This document shows positions 51,535 to 60,268 of a stretch of 64,000 nt of DNA, piece by piece. The notes under the pieces are model-generated. The model had not been told where the DNA came from. It saw only the letters and a program-made list of their open reading frames with translations, and searched no databases. Each line of letters opens with the position of its first letter. Position 1 is the first letter of the stretch. The position numbers and the translations under genes were made by a program. The stretch is from Clostridia bacterium (GTDB lineage: Bacteria; Bacillota; Clostridia; Oscillospirales; Acutalibacteraceae): NCBI GenBank assembly GCA_017516745.1, contig JAFXBF010000012.1, positions 62,001 through 126,000 of the forward strand. Reading direction: 5' to 3'.

Positions 51535-51669
51535 GTAGCATTTTTGCTCGTTTTTTGCATTTTTACCGAAAAAACTTGAGTTCTCGGCTCGTTATTGTTT
51601 GTTTGTCGGTTGAAATATCTTAATCAATATGTTAATATGTAAAATAGTTTTATTGTGAGGAGAATTGCT

Positions 51670-52389
51670 TTGAAAAGAATTATTGCTTTGCTTCTTGTGT
51701 TGAGCACATTGCTTTGCTTTACCGCCTGCAACGGCGACGACCCTGTTGAAGAAACCACAACCGAAGAAGTTGTTACGGAAACACCCGTCGAAGGCGAAAC
51801 TGATATTTATAAATATCTTGAGTATTCCGATCATGTTGAGCTTACTGCCTTTAAGGGATATAACTCATATATCTCTCTTCCCGGTTATATTAACGGCAAG
51901 CCTGTAACCTCTTTCGGTAAAATATTTAAAGAGAACCTTACTCTTGTTACGGTAATTATTCCGGCTACTTATACCGAGATTGAGGACGAAGCATTTTATA
52001 ATGTTTGTAAACTTCAGAATCTTACAATTCATTCCGGCTCGCTTAAAAGAATCGGTGCAAATGCTTTTCTCGGCTGTCAGGCTCTTAAAATTGCAAACAT
52101 TCCCGATACGGTAACGGAAATTCACGAGGATGCGTTCAAATACTGTACCGAGCTTATTATTTACGGTACAGCCGGCTCCGCAGCGGATGGATTTGCTTCA
52201 AAATACAGCAGCATCTATTTCCGTGATAAAAACGCAGGTGTGACCGAAGCATCAACGGAAGAAGCCTCAACCGAAGAAACATCTACGGAAGAAACATCAA
52301 CCGATGAAAACGGCACAACCGAAGTTTCTGCAACGGTTGAAAACACAACAGAAGAAAGCACAACAGAAGAAAGCACAACAAACGAATAA
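51670..52389 (+). CDS. LRR (BspA-type) lipoprotein with Thr/Glu-rich tail
   Basis: About 239 residues. Lipobox FTAC (Cys about 19), a Glu/Thr linker, then a small leucine-rich domain with BspA-type repeats (EIEDEAFYNVCKLQNLTIHS; RIGANAFLGCQALKIANIPD), and a 55-residue low-complexity tail of TEEAS/TEETS units. A surface adhesin or binding protein. TTG at 51670 is preferred with GAGGAG at 7 bases; a GTG at 51655 would place the site inside the gene. Divergent from the SOS operon. Confidence 0.8.
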   Translation: MKRIIALLLVLSTLLCFTACNGDDPVEETTTEEVVTETPVEGETDIYKYLEYSDHVELTAFKGYNSYISLPGYINGKPVTSFGKIFKENLTLVTVIIPATYTEIEDEAFYNVCKLQNLTIHSGSLKRIGANAFLGCQALKIANIPDTVTEIHEDAFKYCTELIIYGTAGSAADGFASKYSSIYFRDKNAGVTEASTEEASTEETSTEETSTDENGTTEVSATVENTTEESTTEESTTNE

Positions 52390-52399
52390 TCAATGTGTA

Positions 52400-52426
52400 G
52401 GGGCGAGCTTTGCTCGTCCTTTTTTA
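52400..52426 (+). terminator. Terminator after the LRR lipoprotein gene
   Basis: GGGGCGAGC / GCTCGTCC stem with TTTTTT. The GTAGGGGCGAGC form resembles a repeat family common in Clostridia. Confidence 0.75.
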
Positions 52427-52503
52427 TTTACCAAGGCCCACACCAAAAACATTTATTATTTCTTCTTTTTTATTTATTCTTTATTCTTTTTATAAATTTG
52501 CGG

Positions 52504-52533
52504 TTTACAAAACTATCCCTCTTATTGTATAAT
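52504..52533 (+). promoter_or_regulatory. Promoter of the GH2 gene
   Basis: TTTACA, 18-base spacer, TATAAT, about 49 bases before the ATG. Confidence 0.6.
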
Positions 52534-52581
52534 AAATTCGTATATCCGCTTAAAACCAAATTCAAGTTTGGAGGAAAGAAA

Positions 52582-55500
52582 ATGAAGGAACTCAAATACT
52601 GGGAAAACCCGACTATTTATAAAGAAAACAAGGAGGATGCGCATATTCTTGCTCATCCGTACGATAATTTCAGGCAGGCTGTCTATGAAGATGAAAAGCC
52701 GTACAAGAAAACTCTCAACGGTCAGTGGAAGTTCTATTGGCAGATGGGTGTTGACACTCTGCCGGGTGAATTCGCTTCCGTTTCGCTGGACGACAGCGGC
52801 TGGGATAATATTGACGTCCCCTCCGTCTGGCAGCTCAGAGGCTACGGCAAGCCCGTTTACCTTTGCTCATTTATGCCCAATACAGTATCCAAGCGTAAGA
52901 GCCGGATTCCGAAAATCAGCCATTCAAAGAACGAGGTCGGAATTTACCGCAGAAAGTTCACCGTGCCCGATAATTTCGAGGGCAGAGAAGTATTTATTCA
53001 CTTCGGCGCTGTCAAATCCGCATTTTTCCTTTACATCAACGGCCAGCGTGTCGGCTATTCACAGGGCTCAATGACACCTGCCGAGTTCAATATCACAAAG
53101 TACCTTGTGCCGGGCGAAAACCTTGTCACGGCAGAGGTTTATCGCTACAGCGACGGAACATACCTTGAAAATCAGGATATGTGGATTTTCAGCGGCATCT
53201 ACCGTGAGGTCTATATCTATTCCGAGCCGAAAATCACAATCTGGGATTTCTACGCAAAGGCACAGCTTGACGAGGAATATAAAGACGGCAAGCTCGATGT
53301 GGAAATCAATCTCCGCAATTTTACCGACAGTGCGGCGGCAGCCTTTGCAGACGTGCTGTTTATGGAGGATAAGGAGGACCCGCAGGTTATCGGCAGCGAG
53401 CAGATTGTAATTCAGCCGGGCGAAAGCTATTTCAATTTTTCCCACGTTGTACCCACTCCGAAGCATTGGTCTGCCGAAACCCCCAACCTCTACAGGGTAA
53501 GTGTTGTCCTTCGTGGTCAGGATAAAATCATCTGCGTAAAAACAGCTCGCATAGGCTTTAAGCGTGTTGAAAAGAAGGGTAATGTGCTCTATATCAACGG
53601 TCAGCCGATTATCATCAAGGGTGTCAACCGCCACGATTACGACCCCGACAACGGCTGGGCAGTGCCGAAGCAGCGCTATGTTGCCGACTTGACATTAATG
53701 AAGCAGGCAAATATCAATGCAATCCGTACAAGCCACTATCCCGATGACCCGATTTTCTACGATATGTGCGACGAAATGGGCTTTTATGTGATGGATGAAA
53801 CCGACCTTGAAAGCCATGGCGTACGCCGTAAAAACTGCCCGGGTGACGACCCGAGGTGGACGGGCACCTGTGTTGACAGAGCACAGCGTATGGTGCTCCG
53901 TGACAGAAACCATCCTTGTGTCTGCTTCTGGTCACTCGGCAATGAAGCAGGCGACGGCGAAAACTTTATGTATATGCGCAAGGCTATTCTTGCCCTTGAC
54001 GATACAAGGCTTATCCACTACGAGGGTGAGTTTGACTTTGATAAGTCCGACTTCATCAGCCGTATGTACCCGGTTGAAAACTATGTAGAAAAGCTCGGCA
54101 ACAAACAGGAGGTAAAGGTAAATATTGTCGAAAACTTCCTGAATATGCTTGCGGCAGACAGCAAGCCCATCAAGCCCGAGCACTATGAAACCCGTCCTGT
54201 TATCTTCTGCGAGTATGCTCACGCAATGGAAAACAGCCTGGGCAACTTCAAGGAGTATATTGATGCCTTTGAAAAGTACGACAACCTCTGCGGCGGCTTT
54301 ATCTGGGACTATGTTGACCAGACAATTCACGTCAACGATAACGGAGTTGAGAAATGGCTCTACGGCGGCGACTTCAAAGAGGGCGCAAGCAGCTACTATT
54401 TCTGCGCAAACGGCATTATCGGTGCGGACAGAATTCCCCACCCGTCATATTACGAGGTAAAGAAGTGCTATGCCGATGTTACAGCAAAGGCTGTTGACAT
54501 TGAAAAGGGTATCTACGAAATTTTCAACAAGCACTATTTCACAAATCATACACGCTATATTCTCGACTGGTCACTCACCGAAAACGGCGAGCTGATAGGC
54601 GAGGGCACCTTCGGCACTCTCGATATTGCTCCCCGTGGCACGCTTGAGGTGCAGGTGCCCTATGAGTTTGACCAGCTTCCCACAGGCGAGTGCGTGCTCA
54701 CTTTCTCGTGGAAGCTTAATGAGGATACCTCATGGGCGATGAAGGGCTTTGAAATGACCTTTGAGCAGTTTGTTATAAGACAAGCACAGCCGCTTGAAGC
54801 ACCCGAGGGCACAGAAGCTCTTGACATTATCCGAAGCGGCAGAAACCTCACCGTAAAATCTCCCGCAATCAATGTTGAGTTTACCCACGGCATCCTTTCC
54901 TCGCTTATAATTGGCGGCAAGGAAATGCTCGAAAGCGGTAAGGGGATGCGCCCCAACTTCTTCCGTGCGCTTACCGATAACGATGCCGCTTACCTCAACT
55001 TTGTTCCGATGATTAAATTCATCCACCCGAAATACCTGTGGAGAGTGGCGACAAAAATCTGCAGCGTATCATCCTTCAAGGTCAAGAAGCTCTCCGATAC
55101 ACAGTGCCTTGTCACGGTCAAGTGGTTTGCACTGCCTGCCGTAAAGGTCAAGACTGAATATATTATAAATTCCGCAGGCACGGTTGATGTGCGTCACAGC
55201 TCAATGAGCCTCTTCCTCTCACTTCTTAAGGTCGGTATGCGCTTTGGTATGCCACAGTCAATGCAGAATGTCGAGTGGTACGGCAGGGGTCCGCACGAGT
55301 GTTATTGCGACCGTAAGACAGGTGCAAGAATTGATACCCACTATGCCGATATCGAGGGCCTTGAGCACCGCTATATGCGTCCGCAGGAAAACGGCACCCG
55401 TGTCGATGTGCGTATGTTGAAGCTCACCGATAGTGAGGGCAGAGGCTTTAAGTTTGAGGCTCTTGACGGCTCAAGCTTTGAATTCAACGCCAGAAACTAC

Positions 55501-55692
55501 AGCCAGGAAAGACTCGAAAAGGCAAAGCACCTCTACGAGCTTGAAGACGAGGACTACGTTTCCGTAGGTATTGACGGCTTCTCCTGCGGTGTCGGCGGCG
55601 ATATGCCGGGCTACGCCTGCCTGCGTGAGCCGTATATTCTCCACGCATTCAAGAAATTCAGCTACGGCTACAGAATAAGTAAGGTAGACTGA
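52582..55692 (+). CDS. lacZ: GH2 beta-galactosidase (LacZ type)
   Basis: 1036 residues, standard LacZ length. Acid/base Glu in WSLGNEAGDGENF and nucleophile Glu in IFCEYAHAMENSLGNF; the IRTSHYPDDPIFYDMCDEMG and NRHDYDPDNGWAV motifs confirm GH2. The usual AHAMGNS reads AHAMENS here. No signal peptide, so it acts on imported beta-galactosides. ATG at 52582 after TTGGAGG; an upstream in-frame extension carries a hydrophobic stretch but no binding site and overlaps the promoter. Second beta-galactosidase in the window, with GH42. Confidence 0.95.
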   Translation: MKELKYWENPTIYKENKEDAHILAHPYDNFRQAVYEDEKPYKKTLNGQWKFYWQMGVDTLPGEFASVSLDDSGWDNIDVPSVWQLRGYGKPVYLCSFMPNTVSKRKSRIPKISHSKNEVGIYRRKFTVPDNFEGREVFIHFGAVKSAFFLYINGQRVGYSQGSMTPAEFNITKYLVPGENLVTAEVYRYSDGTYLENQDMWIFSGIYREVYIYSEPKITIWDFYAKAQLDEEYKDGKLDVEINLRNFTDSAAAAFADVLFMEDKEDPQVIGSEQIVIQPGESYFNFSHVVPTPKHWSAETPNLYRVSVVLRGQDKIICVKTARIGFKRVEKKGNVLYINGQPIIIKGVNRHDYDPDNGWAVPKQRYVADLTLMKQANINAIRTSHYPDDPIFYDMCDEMGFYVMDETDLESHGVRRKNCPGDDPRWTGTCVDRAQRMVLRDRNHPCVCFWSLGNEAGDGENFMYMRKAILALDDTRLIHYEGEFDFDKSDFISRMYPVENYVEKLGNKQEVKVNIVENFLNMLAADSKPIKPEHYETRPVIFCEYAHAMENSLGNFKEYIDAFEKYDNLCGGFIWDYVDQTIHVNDNGVEKWLYGGDFKEGASSYYFCANGIIGADRIPHPSYYEVKKCYADVTAKAVDIEKGIYEIFNKHYFTNHTRYILDWSLTENGELIGEGTFGTLDIAPRGTLEVQVPYEFDQLPTGECVLTFSWKLNEDTSWAMKGFEMTFEQFVIRQAQPLEAPEGTEALDIIRSGRNLTVKSPAINVEFTHGILSSLIIGGKEMLESGKGMRPNFFRALTDNDAAYLNFVPMIKFIHPKYLWRVATKICSVSSFKVKKLSDTQCLVTVKWFALPAVKVKTEYIINSAGTVDVRHSSMSLFLSLLKVGMRFGMPQSMQNVEWYGRGPHECYCDRKTGARIDTHYADIEGLEHRYMRPQENGTRVDVRMLKLTDSEGRGFKFEALDGSSFEFNARNYSQERLEKAKHLYELEDEDYVSVGIDGFSCGVGGDMPGYACLREPYILHAFKKFSYGYRISKVD

Positions 55693-55722
55693 TTTTGCAA
55701 AAAGATTCTTAAAATATAGCAG

Positions 55723-57153
55723 GTGATTGTCATAGCACAGGAAAAACGCTGTCCGCTTGCAAAAAAATGCGGCGGCTGTCAGCTTCAGAATATGGATTAT
55801 CCCCGTCAGCTCAAATTCAAGCAGGCGCAGGTTGAAAAGCTGCTCGGCAAATTCGGCAGGGTCGGCAAAATAATCGGTATGGAAAACCCGTATCACTACC
55901 GCCATAAGGTGCAGGCAGCCTTCGGCACAACCCGTGGCGGCAAAATCGTTTCGGGTGTGTATCAGAGCAGCAGCCACCGTATAGTGAATGTTGACAGCTG
56001 TATGATTGAGGATGAAAAGGCGGACGAAATCATTGTCACAATAAGAAACCTCCTCCCGAAATTCAAATTCAGACCCTATAATGAGGATACGGGCAGCGGC
56101 TTTCTTCGCCATGTGCTTATCCGCAAGGGCTACAACAGCGGCGAAATCCTTGTCGTGCTTGTCACAGCAAGTGCCGTTTTTCCGTCAAAGAACAATTTTG
56201 TCGGTGCGCTTTTAAAAGCACATCCCGAAATAACAACAGTTGTGCAAAATATAAATTCCAAGCACACTAACCTTGTCCTCGGCGATACAAACAAAGTCCT
56301 TTACGGCAACGGCTATATTGAGGACAGCCTCTGCGGCTGCACCTTCCGTATTTCTCCGCAGTCGTTTTATCAGATTAACCCTGCCCAGACCGAAAAGCTC
56401 TATTCACTCGCTGTCGAGTACGCAGGGCTTACGGGTAAGGAGCGTGTAATTGATGCCTACTGCGGCACAGGTACAATCGGTATCATAGCCTCAAAAACAG
56501 CAGGCGAGGTTATCGGCGCAGAGCTTAACGCCTCTGCCGTGCGTGATGCAAAATCAAACGCCGTAAGAAACAATGCGGAAAATATCCGCTTCATCTGTGC
56601 CGATGCAGGCGAATTTATGCGTGATATGGCAGCGGCAGGCGAAAAGGCAGACGTAGTCTTTATGGACCCTCCCCGTGCAGGCAGCGACAAACGCTTCCTT
56701 TCAAGTGTTGTCACCCTCGCCCCCGAAAGAGTGGTCTATATCTCCTGTAACCCCGAAACCCTCGAGCGTGATTTGCGCTACCTGACCAATAACGGCTATA
56801 ACGTCACAAAAATCCGCCCCGTGGATCAGTTCCCCTTTACCCTTCATTGTGAAGTAGTTGTTCAGTTGTCCCAACGCAAACCCGACGCACATATCGACAT
56901 TGATTTAGACCTTGATGAGCTTGATGTTACCGCAGCTGAAGTCAAAGCAACATACCGAGAAATCAAGGATTATGTGCTCAAAAAGTTCGGACTTAATGTC
57001 TCTTCTTTGTATATCGCTCAGACCAAAACTAAATATGGCATCATTGAAAGAGAGAACTATTATAAGGGTAAAGAAGGGCACCGTGTCCCCAATTGCCCGA
57101 AAGAAAAAGAAGATGCAATTGTTGATGCACTAAAATATTTCAAGATGATATGA
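55723..57153 (+). CDS. rlmD: 23S rRNA (uracil-C5)-methyltransferase, RlmD/RumA type
   Basis: 476 residues. Four-cysteine iron-sulfur motif at the N-terminus (CPLAKKCGGCQ), SAM-binding VIDAYCGTGTIGIIAS, and the catalytic region MDPPRAGSDKRF with nucleophile Cys in VYISCNPETLERDL. Methylates U1939 in 23S rRNA or a related uridine. A 90-residue C-terminal extension (TAAEVKATYREIKDYVLKKF... ) is beyond the E. coli enzyme. GTG start is uncertain, as no good site precedes it at normal distance. Confidence 0.92.
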   Translation: MIVIAQEKRCPLAKKCGGCQLQNMDYPRQLKFKQAQVEKLLGKFGRVGKIIGMENPYHYRHKVQAAFGTTRGGKIVSGVYQSSSHRIVNVDSCMIEDEKADEIIVTIRNLLPKFKFRPYNEDTGSGFLRHVLIRKGYNSGEILVVLVTASAVFPSKNNFVGALLKAHPEITTVVQNINSKHTNLVLGDTNKVLYGNGYIEDSLCGCTFRISPQSFYQINPAQTEKLYSLAVEYAGLTGKERVIDAYCGTGTIGIIASKTAGEVIGAELNASAVRDAKSNAVRNNAENIRFICADAGEFMRDMAAAGEKADVVFMDPPRAGSDKRFLSSVVTLAPERVVYISCNPETLERDLRYLTNNGYNVTKIRPVDQFPFTLHCEVVVQLSQRKPDAHIDIDLDLDELDVTAAEVKATYREIKDYVLKKFGLNVSSLYIAQTKTKYGIIERENYYKGKEGHRVPNCPKEKEDAIVDALKYFKMI

Positions 57154-57155
57154 TT

Positions 57156-57187
57156 ACAGCCCGCAGGTTTTGATGCCTGCGGGCTGT
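57156..57187. terminator. Bidirectional terminator between rlmD and LuxR genes
   Basis: ACAGCCCGCAGG / CCTGCGGGCTGT perfect stem with T-rich flanks. Confidence 0.9.
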
Positions 57188-57201
57188 TGTTCTTTATTCG
57201 G

Positions 57202-58179
57202 TTATTTGCAGTGTAACTGTAAATGTTCTTTTGCTCTTTCAAAAAGCTCTGCTCTGTTGGCGGTATCAAGCTTGCGGTATATTGCCGCCGTATGTTTTTT
57301 GATTGTGCTTTCGGTTACGAAAAGCGTTTCTGCAATGACCTTTCGCTTTTTGTTTTCAAGCAGGAAGCGCAGCACCTCTTTTTCTCTTTGAGAAAGAGTG
57401 TCAACCGCACCCCAGTTTTTCATAATGCTTTCAGTTTGTTCACCGGTGAAAGCTTTGATTGTTTCGACCGTTTCTGTGTGCTGTTCAGTTACCGTAACAG
57501 CTTCCTTCGGAGTGTCGGTTATTCCGTAATCCTGCAATATTGAATAGAGGAAAAGAATCATTCCTTCGGTTACGATATAAGAAATTGAAAGGAATTCAAA
57601 GCTTGAATGAATCATGTTTTCAACAAGCCATATTGCAATGTTGCCGATTACGACAAAGGCAAGGAAAACTGTGTGCTTGCTTGAAACAACGGTTTTCTTG
57701 ACTGCGGTATGAGCAATTACAGCAACCATTGCGGCAAAATACGCAAAAAGAAAAACTTTATAAACCGGGTGAAGCGGGCCATATTCTTTGATAAGCACGG
57801 GATAACCGTCGACAAATCCTAGCGACACATTCTTATAATATATCGGCAGAAAGCCTCCGCTTGCGGCAATCAAAAACATAACCGTGTTTACTGCAGCAAG
57901 AATTTTCGGTAACCATTTAGGATAAGTAAACCGTGACAGAGTCATTATCATCATCAGAAGCGAAAACGGAAGAAAAACGTTGCCGAGATAAGCAATTCTG
58001 TTTGACCACAGTGCTGCATCGAGCGTTTTTGAAAGGGATAACAGGAAATAGCCGAAGTCACAAACGGCAACCGATGCAAAAAGATGTCCGAGCCATTTGT
58101 CGTGCTTGCGGTCAACAAAGTAATACACGCCTGTCATAACCAGCGAAACAGCCATTGCTATGCCGTAAACGGTTGACAT
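57202..58179 (-). CDS. Membrane-bound LuxR-family regulator
   Basis: 325 residues. Seven to eight membrane helices (about 1-220), like the 7TM sensor region found before histidine kinases, then a linker and a GerE/LuxR helix-turn-helix (LSQREKEVLRFLLENKKRKV; ETLFVTESTIKKHTAAIYRK). A one-component sensor that binds DNA from the membrane. GGAGGG before the ATG. A palindrome overlaps its own promoter. Likely targets are itself and perhaps the genes at 58402 onward. Confidence 0.85.
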   Translation of the reverse strand: MSTVYGIAMAVSLVMTGVYYFVDRKHDKWLGHLFASVAVCDFGYFLLSLSKTLDAALWSNRIAYLGNVFLPFSLLMMIMTLSRFTYPKWLPKILAAVNTVMFLIAASGGFLPIYYKNVSLGFVDGYPVLIKEYGPLHPVYKVFLFAYFAAMVAVIAHTAVKKTVVSSKHTVFLAFVVIGNIAIWLVENMIHSSFEFLSISYIVTEGMILFLYSILQDYGITDTPKEAVTVTEQHTETVETIKAFTGEQTESIMKNWGAVDTLSQREKEVLRFLLENKKRKVIAETLFVTESTIKKHTAAIYRKLDTANRAELFERAKEHLQLHCK

Positions 58180-58209
58180 ATTATCCCTCCCTACAATTTG
58201 TTATTTTAA

Positions 58210-58249
58210 ATCTTACCATAATTAATTGTAACTGTCAAATTGCAATTTG
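58210..58249 (-). promoter_or_regulatory. Promoter and palindrome upstream of the LuxR gene
   Basis: Minus strand TTGACA (58238-58233), 17-base spacer, TAAGAT (58215-58210). The perfect palindrome CAAATTGCAATTTG (58236-58249) overlaps the -35 box. Confidence 0.65.
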
Positions 58250-58289
58250 TTTGTGCAACAGCAACAAATCAATATACTGTTTTTTGACA

Positions 58290-58341
58290 CGGTAGCCCTA
58301 AAGGTAGCCTTTTTTCGGTAAAAGTAGCCTTTGGGGCTACT
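58290..58341. promoter_or_regulatory. Repeated GTAGCC sites between LuxR gene and 58402 gene
   Basis: GGTAGCCCTAAAGGTAGCC and, inverted, GTAGCCTTTGGGGCTAC: three GTAGCC half-sites plus an inverted one in 52 bases. Candidate operator for the LuxR protein or another regulator. Confidence 0.45.
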
Positions 58342-58401
58342 TATTTTTAAAAAAATCTGCAATTAAAATGAAATTACAAATAAAAGCAAGGGAGGTTTTC
58401 T

Positions 58402-58749
58402 ATGCTTAAAGCAGTTACGAAAAGGTTTGCTGACAAGTCAACAATAAAGCAGTTTGAGTTTGAATTTTACTGCGACTGCTGCGGCAAACCGATAAAAACA
58501 GAGGTTCACGAATTTGTTTCAGGTTTCAAAGATAAAAAGTTTCTAAGTAGTGACGAACGGGAAGCAAGGGCAATTATTTACGCCAATGACCACAGCAAGG
58601 CTTATGAACGTGCAAACAACGAAGTCCGCCTTGAACTCAACAGGTGCGAAATATGCGGCAATATGGTCTGTGAGGATTGCACGGTTTACGGCGAAAACCT
58701 CAACGGTGGCGTATGTTGTATAAAATGTACTGAGAATGGTGTAAACTGA
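58402..58749 (+). CDS. Zinc-ribbon protein of unknown function
   Basis: 115 residues. Two cysteine pairs: CDCCGKPIK near residue 25 and CEICGNMVCEDCTVYGENL... CCIKC near 85-110, so one or two zinc sites. Helical middle part. No domain recognised. GGGAGG precedes the ATG. One base from the 5'-nucleotidase gene, so co-translated. Confidence 0.7.
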   Translation: MLKAVTKRFADKSTIKQFEFEFYCDCCGKPIKTEVHEFVSGFKDKKFLSSDEREARAIIYANDHSKAYERANNEVRLELNRCEICGNMVCEDCTVYGENLNGGVCCIKCTENGVN

Positions 58750-58750
58750 C

Positions 58751-60214
58751 ATGAAGAATTTAAAGAAACTTACGATTTTACATTCAAATGATTTGCACGG
58801 AGATTTTCTCGCTGAAGAAATTGACAGCAACCTTGTCGGCGGTGTGTCGATGCTTTCGGGGTATGTTAACAAAGTAAGAAACGAAGAAAAGAATACTGTT
58901 TACTGCGTTGCAGGCGATATGTTCAGAGGCTCGGTTATTGACTCGGAGTTTCAGGGTGTTTCAACAATTGAGATAATGAATATGCTCTCGCCCGATGTTG
59001 TTACCATCGGCAACCACGAAACCGATTACGGTGTTGCACATCTTCTTTTTATTGAAAAATGTGCAAAATTCCCTATTATTAACGCAAACTTACATATTAA
59101 AACAAACGGTGCAAGACTATTCAAGTCACATTATATAGCTGAAATTGACGGGATGAAAATACTGTTCATCGGTCTTATTACCGAAGAAGTTCTTTCTCAG
59201 ACAAAGAATGATGGTATCATCGGTACATTTGTTGATATTAACGAGGCTGCAACAGAAGTCGGTAACATCTGTAATTCCTACAATGCTATAGACATTGATT
59301 TTACTGTTCTTCTTACTCATATCGGCTTTGAGGAAGATAAAAAGCTGGCTGCGGTTCTTGACCCGGCATGGGGTGTTGATATCATTATCGGCGGACATTC
59401 ACATACCTTTATTGATAAACCTGCTATTGTAAATAATACTGTTGTTGTTCAGGCAGGTACTGGTACAGATCAGATAGGCAGATTTGACATTATGGTTGAT
59501 ACGGATAATAACTGTATTGACAGCTTTAAATGGCAGACTGTTCCGATTAATTCAGAGCATTGCCCGAGGGATGAAGATCTCGAAAATATACTCAGACACT
59601 ATAAAGAGCAAACGGATAAAAAGTACAGCAGACTTGTTACGAGATTCAGGAAAACCCTTACACATCCGTGCAGAACTCAGGAAACAGCTCTCGGTGGCTT
59701 GTTCGCTGATATTATGCGTGAGTCTCTTGGACTTGATATAATGCTTTTAGGTTCAGGCAGTGTCAGAAGCACTCAGTTAGGTCCGATTGTTCTTTTCTCT
59801 GACCTTTGCGAATGTTTTCCGTATGATGATTCTGTTTATATGCTCAAAGTTACAGGTGTACAATTAAAGCGAATGATTGAATATATGATTCGTGATGAAG
59901 TATGGGAAGGTGCTCATTGTGAATTTTATCAGCTTTCAACAGGTGTGAGGGTTGAATACGACAGAGCAACACATACATTCAGCCGCTTTGATTTTAACGG
60001 TGAACCTGTTGATGATCAAAAAGTATATAAAATCGGTCTTCAGCAATTCCATATCAATAACTTTGAAGAATTCTTTTCGATTTCACTTGAAGAAGTTTCT
60101 CAAAACGGTAAGCCTCTTGTAGTTTCAACCTCATGCACAAGTATTTTTGATGAATATCTTTCAACTCATCAGAATCTTGACCGTGAAATTACCGGCAGAC
60201 TTATCGTAAAGTAA
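58751..60214 (+). CDS. 5'-nucleotidase/2',3'-cyclic phosphodiesterase family protein
   Basis: 487 residues. Metallophosphatase domain: LHSNDLHGDF, AGDMFRGS, TIGNHETDYG, GGHSHTF; then the C-terminal 5'-nucleotidase domain (FPYDDSVYMLKVTGVQLKRM). No signal peptide, unlike UshA or YfkN, so intracellular or released by another route. Noticeably AT-richer than most neighbours. Follows the zinc-ribbon gene by one base. Confidence 0.9.
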   Translation: MKNLKKLTILHSNDLHGDFLAEEIDSNLVGGVSMLSGYVNKVRNEEKNTVYCVAGDMFRGSVIDSEFQGVSTIEIMNMLSPDVVTIGNHETDYGVAHLLFIEKCAKFPIINANLHIKTNGARLFKSHYIAEIDGMKILFIGLITEEVLSQTKNDGIIGTFVDINEAATEVGNICNSYNAIDIDFTVLLTHIGFEEDKKLAAVLDPAWGVDIIIGGHSHTFIDKPAIVNNTVVVQAGTGTDQIGRFDIMVDTDNNCIDSFKWQTVPINSEHCPRDEDLENILRHYKEQTDKKYSRLVTRFRKTLTHPCRTQETALGGLFADIMRESLGLDIMLLGSGSVRSTQLGPIVLFSDLCECFPYDDSVYMLKVTGVQLKRMIEYMIRDEVWEGAHCEFYQLSTGVRVEYDRATHTFSRFDFNGEPVDDQKVYKIGLQQFHINNFEEFFSISLEEVSQNGKPLVVSTSCTSIFDEYLSTHQNLDREITGRLIVK

Positions 60215-60268
60215 TCACAGGTAAAGTAATAAAAATTTATAAACAAATTCCGAAAGGAGAAATGCAAT

